From assembly GCF_001717955.1 (NCBI RefSeq), contig NZ_CP014168.1:4123501-4187500 (forward strand): a stretch of DNA of 64,000 nucleotides, written 5' to 3'. Made by a program: the position numbers and the translations under genes. Position 1 is the first letter of the stretch. Each line of letters starts with the position of its first letter. The stretch is from Sphingomonas panacis. GTDB taxonomy: Bacteria > Pseudomonadota > Alphaproteobacteria > Sphingomonadales > Sphingomonadaceae. The notes under the pieces are model-generated. The model searched no databases. It saw nothing but the letters and a program-made list of their open reading frames with translations, and had not been told where the DNA came from. Positions 1-9,372 of the stretch are shown one piece after another.

Positions 1-1344
1 CCGCAGCGTAGCGAAGTCCGTATCCAGCGCCGAGATGATACCGTCACGATTGCTATCGAGCTGGCCCAGTTCAACGAAGCCATCGGTTCCCGATCGGCCG
101 CCATCATCGAGGCGCGATCGGCCTCCCAGGGAGTCCACGCTTCCTGTGCCGAAAAGTTCGCTGCCATTGTCGATCTGACCGTTTCCGTTGAGGTCGCGGA
201 CAAGGAAGCCATCACCCGAAAGCGACCAGGCGACACGTTCGCGGAAGCCGTCATTGTCGAGATCGAAATAGGCCGTGCTGTCGTACAGTTCGCGAACGAC
301 ATTCCGATCGCCGTCGAGGTCGATGATGAGCGGGTCGCGGGTACATTCGGCCTGCTGCTGGTCGGGGCGCTCCTCGCGAAGGCGGATTCCGCCATCGCCG
401 TTACGGAAGGCGTCGAGATAGATTTTTCCACTTCCGTAATCGATGGTAAGTGCACCGCCCGACAATATGTACTTGGTGCCATCAGCTCCAAGATATGTGA
501 GGCCATCTTCTTCCTCGTCCGATGGGCTGGGTGCGCACGGATTTTCTGGAGGGAGAGTCCTCTCCCCACCTATCAGCAGCTTGGCTTGCCCACCTTCTTC
601 CCCGCCGGCTGGCAGAGCGGCACGTGCCATGCTGCGAGGGGTTCCTTCCGCAGTATACAGCATTGAGCCGGAACCCGCCCTATCTGCAAGATGGTCCTGA
701 TTGCTGAAGTAGATTTTATCGGCGCCACCACCGCTGTAGATGACATCACGGACGCCATCGTCCGAATAGACTGAGCCGTCCTTATAGCCTCCGATGATGA
801 TGTCTGAACCGGTACTGCCGCGGAGCACGTCGGCACCACCCCGTCCTTCAATATAGCCGCCCGAGGAGTTAGCGGTAATGATGTCAGCGCCATTTCCACC
901 AACGGCGGCATAAGCGTTTCTGAAAGTGATCGTGCCGCCTGCTGCAGTGAGCGTTTGGCGGGCGACGTCGGATAAATTAATCGTGACGCTACCCGTCATA
1001 CCATAGACAGATACCGTATCGGCAAAGCCAGGGGAGGCGGATGACGAACTTAGGTTGAAGCTGTAACTGGCAAAGCTCGCTATCTCGGTCGAATCGGAAA
1101 TAAGCAGCGTGTCCGCGCGACCTGTGCCCATCCATTCTTCGACGGACGTCAGCTCCAACCGGCCATCATCGTTATACGCGGCGACCTTGCCTCCGCTACC
1201 CAATTGAATGGTAATTGCCTTGTCGGAGTTGCCGAGATCCGCCTTGTCGGTTCCTTCCCCACCATCGACCGAGACCGTGGATGGAACGTTCGCGAGAGAA
1301 CCTACCGACACCGTGTCATCATGTTCGGTCAGCTTGATTTTTTT
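1..1344 (-). pseudogene. C-terminal part of RTX-type calcium-binding protein, out of frame with its N-terminus
   Basis: The minus strand is open from an A7 run (1338-1344) to the left edge, about 445 codons, with no start of its own. The translation is rich in Gly and Asp: RTX-like stretches such as GGNGADIITA and GRGGADVLRG, and two EF-hand-like loops, DLNGNGQIDNGSELFG and DSNRDGIISALD, near the edge. These are typical of haemolysin-type proteins exported through type I systems, where the repeats fold on binding Ca2+ outside the cell. It continues the 1319-2365 gene if one A is removed from the run. The gene carries on beyond position 1, so the C-terminal secretion signal is not visible. Either the gene is broken, the A7 run slips, or this is a sequencing error. 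Confidence 0.75.
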
Positions 1345-2365
1345 CGATATCGTAGAGCGATGCACGCTTGAAATCGAAGAGACCGCCTGGATTGAATCCT
1401 CCGCCTTCCTCGAACACCAAGCCCGAAAAGGGAACCGCCGAGCTCTGGTCGGAGAAAACCAGCCGGAGGGCGTTCTGTGTCTTAAACTCTATTGAATCGA
1501 CACCGCTGCCACCGTCAATCAGCGCTGCATTTTTAAAAACCGTGATTGAGTCATTGCCATTGCCCGCATGAATAATGCCAACATCATCATTGAGCGAAAT
1601 GTTGCCATCGGCATTCTGTCTGGCAGCCCAGATGTCGCGTTGGTCCAAAGCCGCTATGACGTCACCAGAGAGGTATTGACCACCGTAGGCTTCAGATATG
1701 AAATGGTTGATCTCTAGAATAGCGGAAGCAGCCGTGAAAGGCATGCCTTCAATTCCCAATAGATCCCATAATTGGAAAAAGAGATCCGGGATTGAGTTTA
1801 TTGTGGGCAAAGCACGGGATGCGGCCTCTACCATTACGAAAAAGTCGTAAGAGTCTCTCGTGTTTTCTAGAATATTTTCTTTTAAAAAGGTGTCGTCGCC
1901 TAGCAATACAAATAACGGATTCCCTGACCAAATCGCGACGTCCTTGAGGGGCAAATCGCGAATTGATTGTTGAGCGTCCCGCTCACCAATCTGCCTCAGC
2001 GACGGAATGATGCCACCGCTGTTTTCAATGTCGCTGATAACGGCCAGTGCAATGCGATTGGATGCATCGTCCAGTTCGGATTGCTGCATGGTCCGGCCTT
2101 CACGAATCTGGACCTGTGCAGCAGTATAACTGCGAATGAAAGCGCTGAATTGTCCCTCGCTGCGGTTGACGCCCTCCGCGCCTCTCAGCCAGTTCCAAAC
2201 TGCAACGTCCGCGCCTTCGCCTGGAGCATCGCCGCCCAAAAAGCTGCGGATATAGTTATATGAATTTGCATATGGTTTTGAGGTATCAGAATATAAACCG
2301 CCGCCAGATCCGCCATTGGCGATGTCTTTCAGGATCGCTATCTGCTGCGCCGTCAAGGTGGTCAT
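1319..2365 (-). CDS. N-terminal part of RTX-type secreted protein, ends at frameshift
   Basis: This 348-residue frame starts at ATG 2365, overlapping the stop of the preceding gene by ATGA, so the two are probably translationally coupled. The first 270 residues match no family I can name. From about residue 270 the composition changes to Gly/Asp-rich repeats (HAGNGNDSITVF, DGGSGVDSIEF), the beginning of an RTX region. It ends with an unrelated tail, KNQADRT, immediately after an A7 run, while the frame one base away continues as an RTX protein to the window edge. The intact product would exceed 780 residues. It is the presumed substrate of the T1SS encoded at 3318-7812. No Sec signal is seen at the N-terminus, as expected for a T1SS substrate. 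Confidence 0.75.
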   Translation of the reverse strand: MTTLTAQQIAILKDIANGGSGGGLYSDTSKPYANSYNYIRSFLGGDAPGEGADVAVWNWLRGAEGVNRSEGQFSAFIRSYTAAQVQIREGRTMQQSELDDASNRIALAVISDIENSGGIIPSLRQIGERDAQQSIRDLPLKDVAIWSGNPLFVLLGDDTFLKENILENTRDSYDFFVMVEAASRALPTINSIPDLFFQLWDLLGIEGMPFTAASAILEINHFISEAYGGQYLSGDVIAALDQRDIWAARQNADGNISLNDDVGIIHAGNGNDSITVFKNAALIDGGSGVDSIEFKTQNALRLVFSDQSSAVPFSGLVFEEGGGFNPGGLFDFKRASLYDIEKNQADRT

Positions 2366-3081
2366 CTGGAGGTCCCTTTTGCTGTGAAAGATTCAACGCT
2401 CGCCAGTGCATGCAGAATGTCGTCGCCGATCGCATCTAAGCGGTCGTCCGGTGTTCCGCCGGTGGATATCTCAAGGAAATTGCCATGCGCTAATGGAAGG
2501 ATAGGCCGACAAGTGGCAATCCATCCTCCTCGCTTAAGTCTTCCAAAGGGCAGATCAGTCCATCCGCATTTGACGCTGAGGCTTTTGTCACGCCCACGAT
2601 TCAGAGTGAAGCCAACCGGAACTACAACTTCATTCTTGGGCCTGCCAACTATCTCCCCATAATAAATTTTACGTATATTATTGGAGTTTATATATGGCCA
2701 TGGCGGTTTAGCTGAAGAATTAAGGTGATTCGAATCAAATATTTGTATTAAAATTTCACGAATATTGCGGGATGCCTCTGTTCTTTTGCCTTCAATCTTC
2801 AAGCCGAAAGAATTGACATTTACTGATTTCTGCCCCTTTTTCTGACAATAACGAATAAAAATGCCGTCAGAATTCTTTCCCGAATGATTGATGAGCCCAG
2901 GAGGTGCTTCGGGCGAGGTGAACACTAAGTCTTCATTGCGGACCACATACGTGGCGTTGCCAACAGATATGCGGATGTCGTTCCCAGGTGCACAAACATC
3001 CCCGCGGGAAGGCGCGCAGCCGCTCCCGGCCGCTAGGGCTAAGAGCAGGAGATTTTTCTTGGAGAACAGTCCCAAGCGCAC
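2362..3081 (-). CDS. Exported hypothetical protein, possible lipoprotein
   Basis: A 239-residue protein starting at GTG 3081. Residues 1-22 form a basic and hydrophobic signal (LLLLALAAGSGC); the Cys could be a lipidation site, but the residues before it are a poor lipobox, so this may be an ordinary Sec signal. The rest contains several Cys residues (VCAPGND, RYCQKKG, VKCGWTD, TCRPILP) that could form disulfides. I do not recognise the family. It lies between the HlyD-like adaptor and the RTX gene and overlaps the latter by 4 bp, so it is probably coexpressed with the substrate. A role as an accessory or surface partner of the RTX protein is only inferred from position. Confidence 0.6.
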   Translation of the reverse strand: MRLGLFSKKNLLLLALAAGSGCAPSRGDVCAPGNDIRISVGNATYVVRNEDLVFTSPEAPPGLINHSGKNSDGIFIRYCQKKGQKSVNVNSFGLKIEGKRTEASRNIREILIQIFDSNHLNSSAKPPWPYINSNNIRKIYYGEIVGRPKNEVVVPVGFTLNRGRDKSLSVKCGWTDLPFGRLKRGGWIATCRPILPLAHGNFLEISTGGTPDDRLDAIGDDILHALASVESFTAKGTSR

Positions 3082-3317
3082 GTCTTTCAGAGGCTACGCT
3101 GGATGGAATGCGTGCGGCCTGTAACAACCACTCGGGGCAAAACTGCCGATTTCACTGGATCAAACATTAGCGAGGCCCCCGAACCCTGCAAGATTCGTGG
3201 CCAAGGATGCGCGATCCTTTTCTGCGAATCAATCTTAACTTGCTTTAAACTTTGAAATAAAAGTCCAGAATGGTTCAATCGATCTGGCAATGTTGCTGAA
3301 GTGTTTCCACCAGAATA

Positions 3318-4622
3318 TTACTCGTGGAATGCTTCATCCTGAAGTCGGGTAATTGGTGTCAGGATGTAGGAAAGAACAGTTCGTTTGTCGCCGATGAGAC
3401 TGACATCCGCGCCCATGCCGGAACCGATCGGCAGCTTGCGTCCAGCGCGATCGATAATGGCGTCGCCGTCAGTCCGGACCCTGACAAGATAGTGACTATC
3501 GCCCGTGCGCTCGTTGACGACGGCATCAGGGGAAACCGAAACCACGCGTCCCCACAGCGAGCCATAGACAGCGCTATCATAGGCCGAGATATTGACCCTG
3601 GCTTTCTGTCCCAGTTTAACCGAGGCAATGTCCTTGGGCAAAACCATGGCTTCGATGAGCAGGCTTTCGTCGCTGGGCACCATTTCCAGAAGGGGATCAC
3701 CTGGCCGGACACTTCCGCCCACCGTCGTCACCAGCACACGGTTTATGCGCCCCGCCAAGGGTGCGCGCACCGTCGTCCGCTGCACTTTGTCGGTGAGCGC
3801 TGGAAGCGCTGCGCTGCGACTGTTCAGTTCGGCACGCGCTACGGTCAGTTCGTCCGCAGCGCGTGCTTTCCAGTCCTGATGCTGTTGAGAGGCGCTGGCA
3901 CGGGCTTCCGCCAGCGAAGAACGGGCACGCGCCAGTGTCGCGGCCGCACCCGCGGCATCGCTCGCCGCGATTGCGGCGGCGTTCTCTGCCTGGACCAGCG
4001 TAAGTCTAGGTTCGATGCCCTCTCGCACTAGCGGCCGTATCATTTCCAGTTCGGTACGCGCGGCCTCGCGCGCCGAAAGACGCGAGGCCTGTGCCGCCTG
4101 TGCCTCCGCAATCGCCCGTTCGGCCTGGCTGACCCGCGCCTCGCTGGCGCGCAGAAGACTGGTGAGGTCGGCGATCCGCGATCGATGTAACAACTGCTCG
4201 GCCGCGAGTTGGTTGGCGAGCGCTGGATTGGATGTGGGAGGAAAGCGAGGCTCATGGCCGGCGATTTCCGCCTCCAGTCGCGCTATCTTGAGTAGCAGGG
4301 CGTCGTGCGTCGCCTGGCCGCTTTCGAGGTCCGCGCCGGACTGGATCGGATTGAGGCGAAGGAGCGGCGCGCCCAGCTTCACCACCTGTCCGGTTCGCAC
4401 CAATATGGCCTCGACCACACCGCCTTCGAGGTTGGAAATGATCTGGAGCTGCGAGCTGGGAATGACCTTGCCCTGCCCCCGCACGGTGCGGTCGATCTCG
4501 GTCAGCGCGGCCCAGGCGAACGCGATGGCGAGCAAGGCGAGGACAGTCCATAGCAGAAGATTGGAGGCCGCCTTCGGGCGGATACGAATGGCGCGATCCT
4601 CGATCAGTGCCCCGTCGCTCAC
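3318..4622 (-). CDS. HlyD-family periplasmic adaptor of type I secretion system
   Basis: 434 residues. One membrane helix near 22-42 follows a short cytoplasmic N-terminus, then a lipoyl-like segment (NLEGGVVEAILVRTGQVV), a long Ala/Glu/Arg-rich coiled coil at roughly 95-260, a second lipoyl half (RTTVRAPLAGRINRV) and a C-terminal beta-rich domain. This is the architecture and length of HlyD/LapC-type membrane fusion proteins, which bridge the inner-membrane ABC exporter and the TolC channel. Its ATG overlaps the stop of the exporter gene by 4 bp (ATGA). Third gene of the tolC-ABC-hlyD operon, followed after about 240 bp by the exported protein and RTX genes. Confidence 0.93.
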   Translation of the reverse strand: MSDGALIEDRAIRIRPKAASNLLLWTVLALLAIAFAWAALTEIDRTVRGQGKVIPSSQLQIISNLEGGVVEAILVRTGQVVKLGAPLLRLNPIQSGADLESGQATHDALLLKIARLEAEIAGHEPRFPPTSNPALANQLAAEQLLHRSRIADLTSLLRASEARVSQAERAIAEAQAAQASRLSAREAARTELEMIRPLVREGIEPRLTLVQAENAAAIAASDAAGAAATLARARSSLAEARASASQQHQDWKARAADELTVARAELNSRSAALPALTDKVQRTTVRAPLAGRINRVLVTTVGGSVRPGDPLLEMVPSDESLLIEAMVLPKDIASVKLGQKARVNISAYDSAVYGSLWGRVVSVSPDAVVNERTGDSHYLVRVRTDGDAIIDRAGRKLPIGSGMGADVSLIGDKRTVLSYILTPITRLQDEAFHE

Positions 4623-6346
4623 GCCGCCTTGCCTTTCGCCATCCGCTGCATCACATCTTCGCGCGGCCCGTCTGCAGCAATGCGCCCGCCCTCGACGACA
4701 AGGACGCGATCGACCAGTCGCAGGAGGCTGGGCCGATGCGTGATGAGGATGACGGTGCGCCCCTGCAGTTCGCCTTGCAGTCTTTCGATCAATGTCGCTT
4801 CGGTTTGCGCATCCATCGCGCTTGTGGGTTCATCGAACACCAGTATCTGCGGCTTGCCAGCCAAAGCGCGCGCCAAAGAGATGGACTGGCGCTGACCGCC
4901 CGAAAGCCCTTCTCCGCGATCCGTGAGCCTGAGATCATATCCGTTGGCGATCTGTCCCATGAAACGATGCGTGCCGGCAAGATCGGCGACACGGAGCATT
5001 TCTTCCTGATCGATGCCAGATCGCTCAAGGCAGATATTCTCGCGGACGGTTCCGGCGAACAGGATATTATCCTGCAAAGCCGCGCCCATCAGTGCCCGAA
5101 GCCTGGCGGTGTCGAATTGCCGGACATCGGTGCCGTCGATGAGCACGAGACCATCCTCCGGCTCATATAACCCGAGCAGGAGGCGTGCGATCGTGGATTT
5201 CCCGGACCCCACGCGCCCGATCAGCGCCACCCGTTCCCCCGCCTCGATCTTGAGATTGATGCCCTCCAGTGTTTTTTCGGGGGCACCGGGATAGCGGAAC
5301 GAGAGATTGCGCAATTCGACCCGACCCTGGAAGGCGGTCGGAACGAGCGCTTCTCCTGGCGGACCTTCGCTTGGCGAATCCATGAGGCCGTTGATCTGGC
5401 GATAGGCTGTGCGGGTTGCGGTCATCCTCGAAAGCAGGGTCGCTATCTGCCCCAAAGGCGCGACCGCGCGTCCCGACAGGATCGAACAGGCCATCAGGCC
5501 GCCCATGGTGATTTCGTTCGCCTGCAACAGCCCTACACCGACGATGACAACGCCCGCATAGGACATGGTGTTGGCGCTGGTGGCGGTTGTCACCGCGATG
5601 GTGGAGATCAGCCTTTGCCCGAGCGAGCTGTCGGCATGCTGATTGACAGCCTTGCGCCACCGGTTGGCCAGCATTCCCCCGGCGCCCGACGCCTTCACGG
5701 TTTCCAGGCTGCCGATGGTCTCGACCAGAACCGATTGCTTGAGCAGGCCGTCGCCCATGCTTCGCGCGGAAAGGCGATCCATGGCGGGATGCGTGAGGAC
5801 GCCGACCAGGACTACGAGAGGGACCATAGCGAGCGGAACCAGCACGACAGGTCCGCCGATCACGGCGATCAGCGCGAGCGTGATGACGATGAACGGGACA
5901 TCGACGATCGCCGTGATAGTCGCAGACGCGAAGAAATCGCGCAGCGTCTCCAACTCCCGCATGATGCCCGTCAGAGACCCGGTGGACCCTTTGCGCTTGT
6001 CGAGGCGGATGGCGAGCAGCTTGGCGAACAGCGTCTCGCCGACCTCGTGGTCGATCTGCGCGCCGGCGACATCGACGAAATAGGCGCGCAGCAGGCGCAG
6101 GATGAAATCGAATATGATCACGATGCCAAGGCCGATCGAAAGGCCGATCAGCGAGGAAGTGGCATTGTTCGGCACCACCCGGTCATAGACAGTCATCGTG
6201 AAGAGCGAACTGACGAGGCCCAACAGATTGATGGTCGTGGCGGCCAGCGCGACCTTGAGGTAAATCGCCTTGTTGCGCCGCATGGGCTCCAGCAGCCAGG
6301 GCGCGAAGCGCTGTTTGGGGGCGACTATCGGCACATCATAACTCAT
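4619..6346 (-). CDS. Type I secretion ABC transporter, permease-ATPase
   Basis: 575 residues. A membrane domain of about six helices occupies residues 25-310 and contains the TVYDRVVPNNA segment typical of RTX and adhesin exporters of the LapB/HlyB class. The C-terminal nucleotide-binding domain has Walker A GRVGSGKST, signature LSGGQRQ, Walker B ILVFDEPTSAMD and the switch His in LITHRPS. Length and N-terminus show that no C39 peptidase or C39-like domain is present; HlyB-type proteins are about 130 residues longer. It powers one-step export of the RTX substrate across both membranes. ATGA overlaps with both neighbours indicate one coupled operon. Confidence 0.93.
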   Translation of the reverse strand: MSYDVPIVAPKQRFAPWLLEPMRRNKAIYLKVALAATTINLLGLVSSLFTMTVYDRVVPNNATSSLIGLSIGLGIVIIFDFILRLLRAYFVDVAGAQIDHEVGETLFAKLLAIRLDKRKGSTGSLTGIMRELETLRDFFASATITAIVDVPFIVITLALIAVIGGPVVLVPLAMVPLVVLVGVLTHPAMDRLSARSMGDGLLKQSVLVETIGSLETVKASGAGGMLANRWRKAVNQHADSSLGQRLISTIAVTTATSANTMSYAGVVIVGVGLLQANEITMGGLMACSILSGRAVAPLGQIATLLSRMTATRTAYRQINGLMDSPSEGPPGEALVPTAFQGRVELRNLSFRYPGAPEKTLEGINLKIEAGERVALIGRVGSGKSTIARLLLGLYEPEDGLVLIDGTDVRQFDTARLRALMGAALQDNILFAGTVRENICLERSGIDQEEMLRVADLAGTHRFMGQIANGYDLRLTDRGEGLSGGQRQSISLARALAGKPQILVFDEPTSAMDAQTEATLIERLQGELQGRTVILITHRPSLLRLVDRVLVVEGGRIAADGPREDVMQRMAKGKAA

Positions 6347-7812
6347 GGCTGGCCCCCCGAGCCGTGTTCGTCTTCGATCGTGATGCCAAGATACGGGAGC
6401 AGTCGGCCCGTTCGCGAGAGAAGGGCGTATTTGGCGACATCCCTTTCAAGCAACGTCTGCACATAGCTTGCGGCAGCGCTGAAATAGCTGTCTTCTGCCG
6501 CCAGGACGTCGAACAGAGTGCCGCGCGCGATGCGGAACCGTTCGGCAAGGACATCCCTCGCGTCCCGGCTCGCGACATAGTTGGCAGCGACGGCGACAAA
6601 CTGATCTTCGAGCGCGCGAGTGTCGGAAAAGGCGATGGTCGCATCGCGTAGCGCTTCCTCTCTGATCCGTGCGGCCCGTGCTTCCGCCGCATGCGCGCGG
6701 GCGGAAGCCTGGTCTTCCCGTGCCGTGATTCCCGCCGAAAGTCGGGCGCGCAGGGTAATACGGCCGCGCACGTCATAATCCTGCCTGTTTTCGAAGAGAC
6801 CATAGCGCCCCGCATCGATCCCGGCGGACACGGTGGGGAGTTTCTCTGCGCGGGCCGCCCTTGCATCATGCCGCGCCGCTGCCGCTTGCGCCTCCGCCAT
6901 TTTCACCGCCGGAACGGCATCCACGAGGCCGGCGAAATCCTCCGAGCTGATCGAAGCGGGCGACACGTCGGGCGCGCGCATCAGTTCAACGGGGGCTGGG
7001 TGGCCCATGATTTGCGCATATTGCGCTTCCGCGCCTAGCCGCCCGCGTCGGTAGGATGCCAGTCGGATGTTGGCGCTCGCGATATAGCTATCGATCCGCG
7101 CCAGATCCCCCGGAGCGGAAACACCCTGTTCTATCCGCCGCTCGACGGCATGGCGCAGGCGCTGTTGGCTCAGGACGAAGGCGCTGGCGACTTTTTCGAG
7201 CACCCGCTGGGCATAGACCTCATACCAGATGCTGATCGCCCGCAATGCGATATCGTCGGCCGAGGCGCTGGTGCCTGCCTTCGCGGCCCGGACCCGCGCA
7301 TTGCCCGCGACAATCCGGCTCGAGGTCGCGCCGAAATCCAACACATTCTGTTGCAGGGTGAGGGTGGCATCGGTCCGACCCAATGCCCGCGAACGCTCGA
7401 CGACATTGTCCGGATCGTTGGAAAAATCACGCGCGATCGACCGGTTGCTGTTGAGCGTGATATCTACTGTGGGAAACAGCCCTGCCCTTGTTTGCCGTCG
7501 TGCAGCCGCCGCTTCGGCCTCGCCCGCGCGGGCTTCTTGCAGGGATGGATGATTGAGCACTGCGCTTTCGATTTCGGGACGGAACAGCGAGGCTGGAACA
7601 CTTCGCTCTGCAATCTCCAATATCGGATCGGCAAGGGTCGCCGAGCTTATCGGGCGGGGATTGGGTGGTGGAAGGGAAACAGACTGCGCGCGAACTGCAG
7701 CAGGGCTCATCGTGCAGAGGGCAAGGACAAAGGCTAAATTGCCTGAAATTCCGTTCTCGTCACCAGCTCGCTTTTCCTTGCCGCTACCGAAACTTATGCC
7801 GGAAAAATGCAC
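6343..7812 (-). CDS. TolC-family outer membrane efflux protein
   Basis: An outer-membrane channel for the adjacent T1SS. After a signal peptide (LAFVLALCTMSPAAVRAQ) come two repeats of the TolC coiled-coil/beta fold, with motifs such as RQTRAGLFPTVDITLNSNRS and RGTLFDVLAAEDSYFSAA. The frame is open to TTG 7836; GTG 7812 is preferred because a purine-rich GGGGGCGA lies upstream and it leaves about 490 residues, the usual size. Its stop overlaps the ABC transporter start by ATGA. First gene of the secretion operon; its promoter must lie in 7813-8088, shared with the divergent HU gene. Confidence 0.88.
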   Translation of the reverse strand: MHFSGISFGSGKEKRAGDENGISGNLAFVLALCTMSPAAVRAQSVSLPPPNPRPISSATLADPILEIAERSVPASLFRPEIESAVLNHPSLQEARAGEAEAAAARRQTRAGLFPTVDITLNSNRSIARDFSNDPDNVVERSRALGRTDATLTLQQNVLDFGATSSRIVAGNARVRAAKAGTSASADDIALRAISIWYEVYAQRVLEKVASAFVLSQQRLRHAVERRIEQGVSAPGDLARIDSYIASANIRLASYRRGRLGAEAQYAQIMGHPAPVELMRAPDVSPASISSEDFAGLVDAVPAVKMAEAQAAAARHDARAARAEKLPTVSAGIDAGRYGLFENRQDYDVRGRITLRARLSAGITAREDQASARAHAAEARAARIREEALRDATIAFSDTRALEDQFVAVAANYVASRDARDVLAERFRIARGTLFDVLAAEDSYFSAAASYVQTLLERDVAKYALLSRTGRLLPYLGITIEDEHGSGGQP

Positions 7813-8088
7813 ACCGTTCGCCCCCGAACACCCCAATGGCCTGCTACTCCCTGCACTAACCCAGGTAAACCTATTGATTGGCTAACGAATCCAATGAACC
7901 CATCAATTACGTCCATTATGGCTGAAGCATCGCGTGATGGGGAGCATGCCATGGCACCCGTGGCCAATTGATGATCGGCGGAAAGCTAGGTTCCCCGATT
8001 TGGCCGAAAACACCCATTCCCGCCTGTCGCACTTGTATCAGGGCCGATCATAAGTAGGGTTGACCTATTGTATGGGAGTATCGTCTGT
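7813..8088. promoter_or_regulatory. Divergent intergenic region between T1SS operon and HU gene
   Basis: About 275 bp without a coding frame that I can support, separating two divergent genes, so it should hold two promoters. On the plus strand a TTGACC at 8060-8065 lies too close to the HU start to pair with a -10 in a standard promoter, so it is not assigned. Nothing else is recognisable. Confidence 0.4.
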
Positions 8089-8358
8089 ATGAATATCGGT
8101 GAACTGGCAAAAGGTGCCGCTGCGGCGATGAGCACAAGCGAAGCGAACGCCAAGTCTGCGATAACGGCCGTGTTCGATCAGATTGCCGCTGCGGCCGCCA
8201 AGGGCGAAGAAATAGCGATCCCCGGCTTCGGCAAGTTTTCCGTCAGGGATCGACCCGAGCGTCAGGGCCGCAATCCGGCGACTGGTGAGGCGATGACCAT
8301 CGCGGCGTCGAAGAAGGTGTCGTTCGCCGCCGCAAAGGGGCTAAAAGACAAGCTCTGA
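8089..8358 (+). CDS. HU-family DNA-binding protein
   Basis: 89 residues from ATG 8089; GGGAG at 8074-8078 serves as ribosome-binding site. The frame extends upstream only to a TTG. The sequence follows the HU/IHF pattern: helical N-terminal dimerisation half, the conserved IAIPGFGKFSVRDRPERQGR turn and beta arm, the arm tip NPATGEAM, then the ASKKVSFAAAKGLKDKL end. Such proteins bend and compact DNA as dimers. It stands alone on the plus strand between the T1SS operon and the fecIR remnant. Its Ala-rich N-terminus differs from canonical HU, so it may be an accessory copy. Confidence 0.93.
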   Translation: MNIGELAKGAAAAMSTSEANAKSAITAVFDQIAAAAAKGEEIAIPGFGKFSVRDRPERQGRNPATGEAMTIAASKKVSFAAAKGLKDKL

Positions 8359-8401
8359 GAACGGAGCACCGGCAGGGCCACTCGTCGGCGCCGACGCTGT
8401 A

Positions 8402-8454
8402 ACAGCCACGACAGGCGACCAATACCTAATCGGGTCTGTCGTCGTGGCCGAGCC
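8402..8454. terminator. Imperfect inverted repeat downstream of HU gene
   Basis: GCCACGACAG is matched by CTGTCGTCGTGGC about 30 bases later, with three extra bases in one arm. It lies between convergent genes (HU plus, protease remnant minus), where a terminator is expected, but no T tract follows on either strand. Called terminator-like from position and structure only. Confidence 0.35.
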
Positions 8455-8485
8455 ATCGATCTGATTTGCCGTTGAGCCATATTGG

Positions 8486-8730
8486 CTAGACGTACGCCAG
8501 CACCGAAAGGCTCAACTGGTTCTCGATTCGATCGACGATCCGGCGCGCGGGAACGATGCCAGCGCGATCAACATCGCCACCCGTCAGGAGGCCCGCCCAA
8601 TGGAGCCCGGTGATCCCCCGTGCGATCAGCCATGAACCGGAATCGCCCCCGCGGCTGAGGTCCGGGCGAACATAAGGTCGATCCATCAGCTTGATCTGCA
8701 GACAGTCATGGATGCAGACTTGACTGCCGT
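8486..8730 (-). pseudogene. C-terminal remnant of trypsin-like serine protease
   Basis: The frame ending at 8486 encodes about 80 residues that include GGDSGSWLI, the active-site Ser region of chymotrypsin-fold proteases (GDSG), followed by the LHWAGLLTGGD strand that normally comes after it and a C-terminal helix VPARRIVDRIENQL. The His and Asp parts of the triad and everything N-terminal are missing. Upstream, the frame runs out-of-frame through the 3' end of fecR. This is the tail of a gene whose 5' portion has been lost at the junction near 8730-8770, so no function is expected. Confidence 0.6.
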
Positions 8731-9303
8731 CGAGCGAGCGGCAGGGCGTCGAGCACAAGGACGGGCCGAAACTCTAAAAGGCAGATTTTTGTCGTGCTTC
8801 ACCTCGAACCATGCGCGCCCCCGCAATAGTTCGACCTTGCGCTCACTTTCGGCATACCGAACCGCTATCGCCGCCCCGGCATCGAGAACGACACTAGAGC
8901 CGTCCGGAAGGGTCAGTCGCTCAATGGACGCGTGCGCGATTTGATCCGCACGGGCATGCAGTAGAAGCGATGGGGTCGCGAGGATTACCGCCAACCCTGC
9001 AGCGACCGCGAGACCGCTGACTCGCCATCTACGAACGCGTTTACGGGCGAGTTCAACTGGGGATGGGAGACAAATCGTACTCTCCAGGAAATCCCCGAGC
9101 TGACCGAGTTTCCGCCACGCCGTCATCTCGCGGCGGAGCACCCGCTCATGATCGCAATCAGCCACCCAGTTGCGAAATCGGGACATCTCAAATTCAGTCA
9201 TACCGCCCGAGGTCAGCCGGACAACCCAACGCCTCGCCTCGTCGGTCAGTTTCTGCTCGTACCTGTCCAAAGAAGCGGCCATCACGCAATCCGGTAGGGT
9301 CAA
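8686..9303 (-). pseudogene. FecR-family anti-sigma regulator, truncated C-terminus
   Basis: The first 175 or so residues are a typical FecR: an N-terminal cytoplasmic sigma-binding part (DEARRWVVRLTSGGMTEFE, FRNWVADCDHERV), one membrane helix (SGLAVAAGLAVILATPSLLL) and the start of the periplasmic FecR domain (LTLPDGSSVVLDAGAAIAV, VELLRGRAWFEVKHD). After NLPFRVSA the similarity stops and a Pro/Arg/Ser-rich tail follows, in DNA that reads as a serine protease in another frame. Normal FecR proteins run to about 320 residues, so the signal-receiving domain that contacts the TonB receptor is missing, and no receptor gene follows. Start is ATG 9303, or ATG 9282 seven codons later. Confidence 0.75.
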
Positions 9304-9372
9304 GGCGACTCCAGACCCTCAATCCTATGGCGAATGATGAAGCCTGTTGCCTAACCTTGGGTCCGGATTCTC

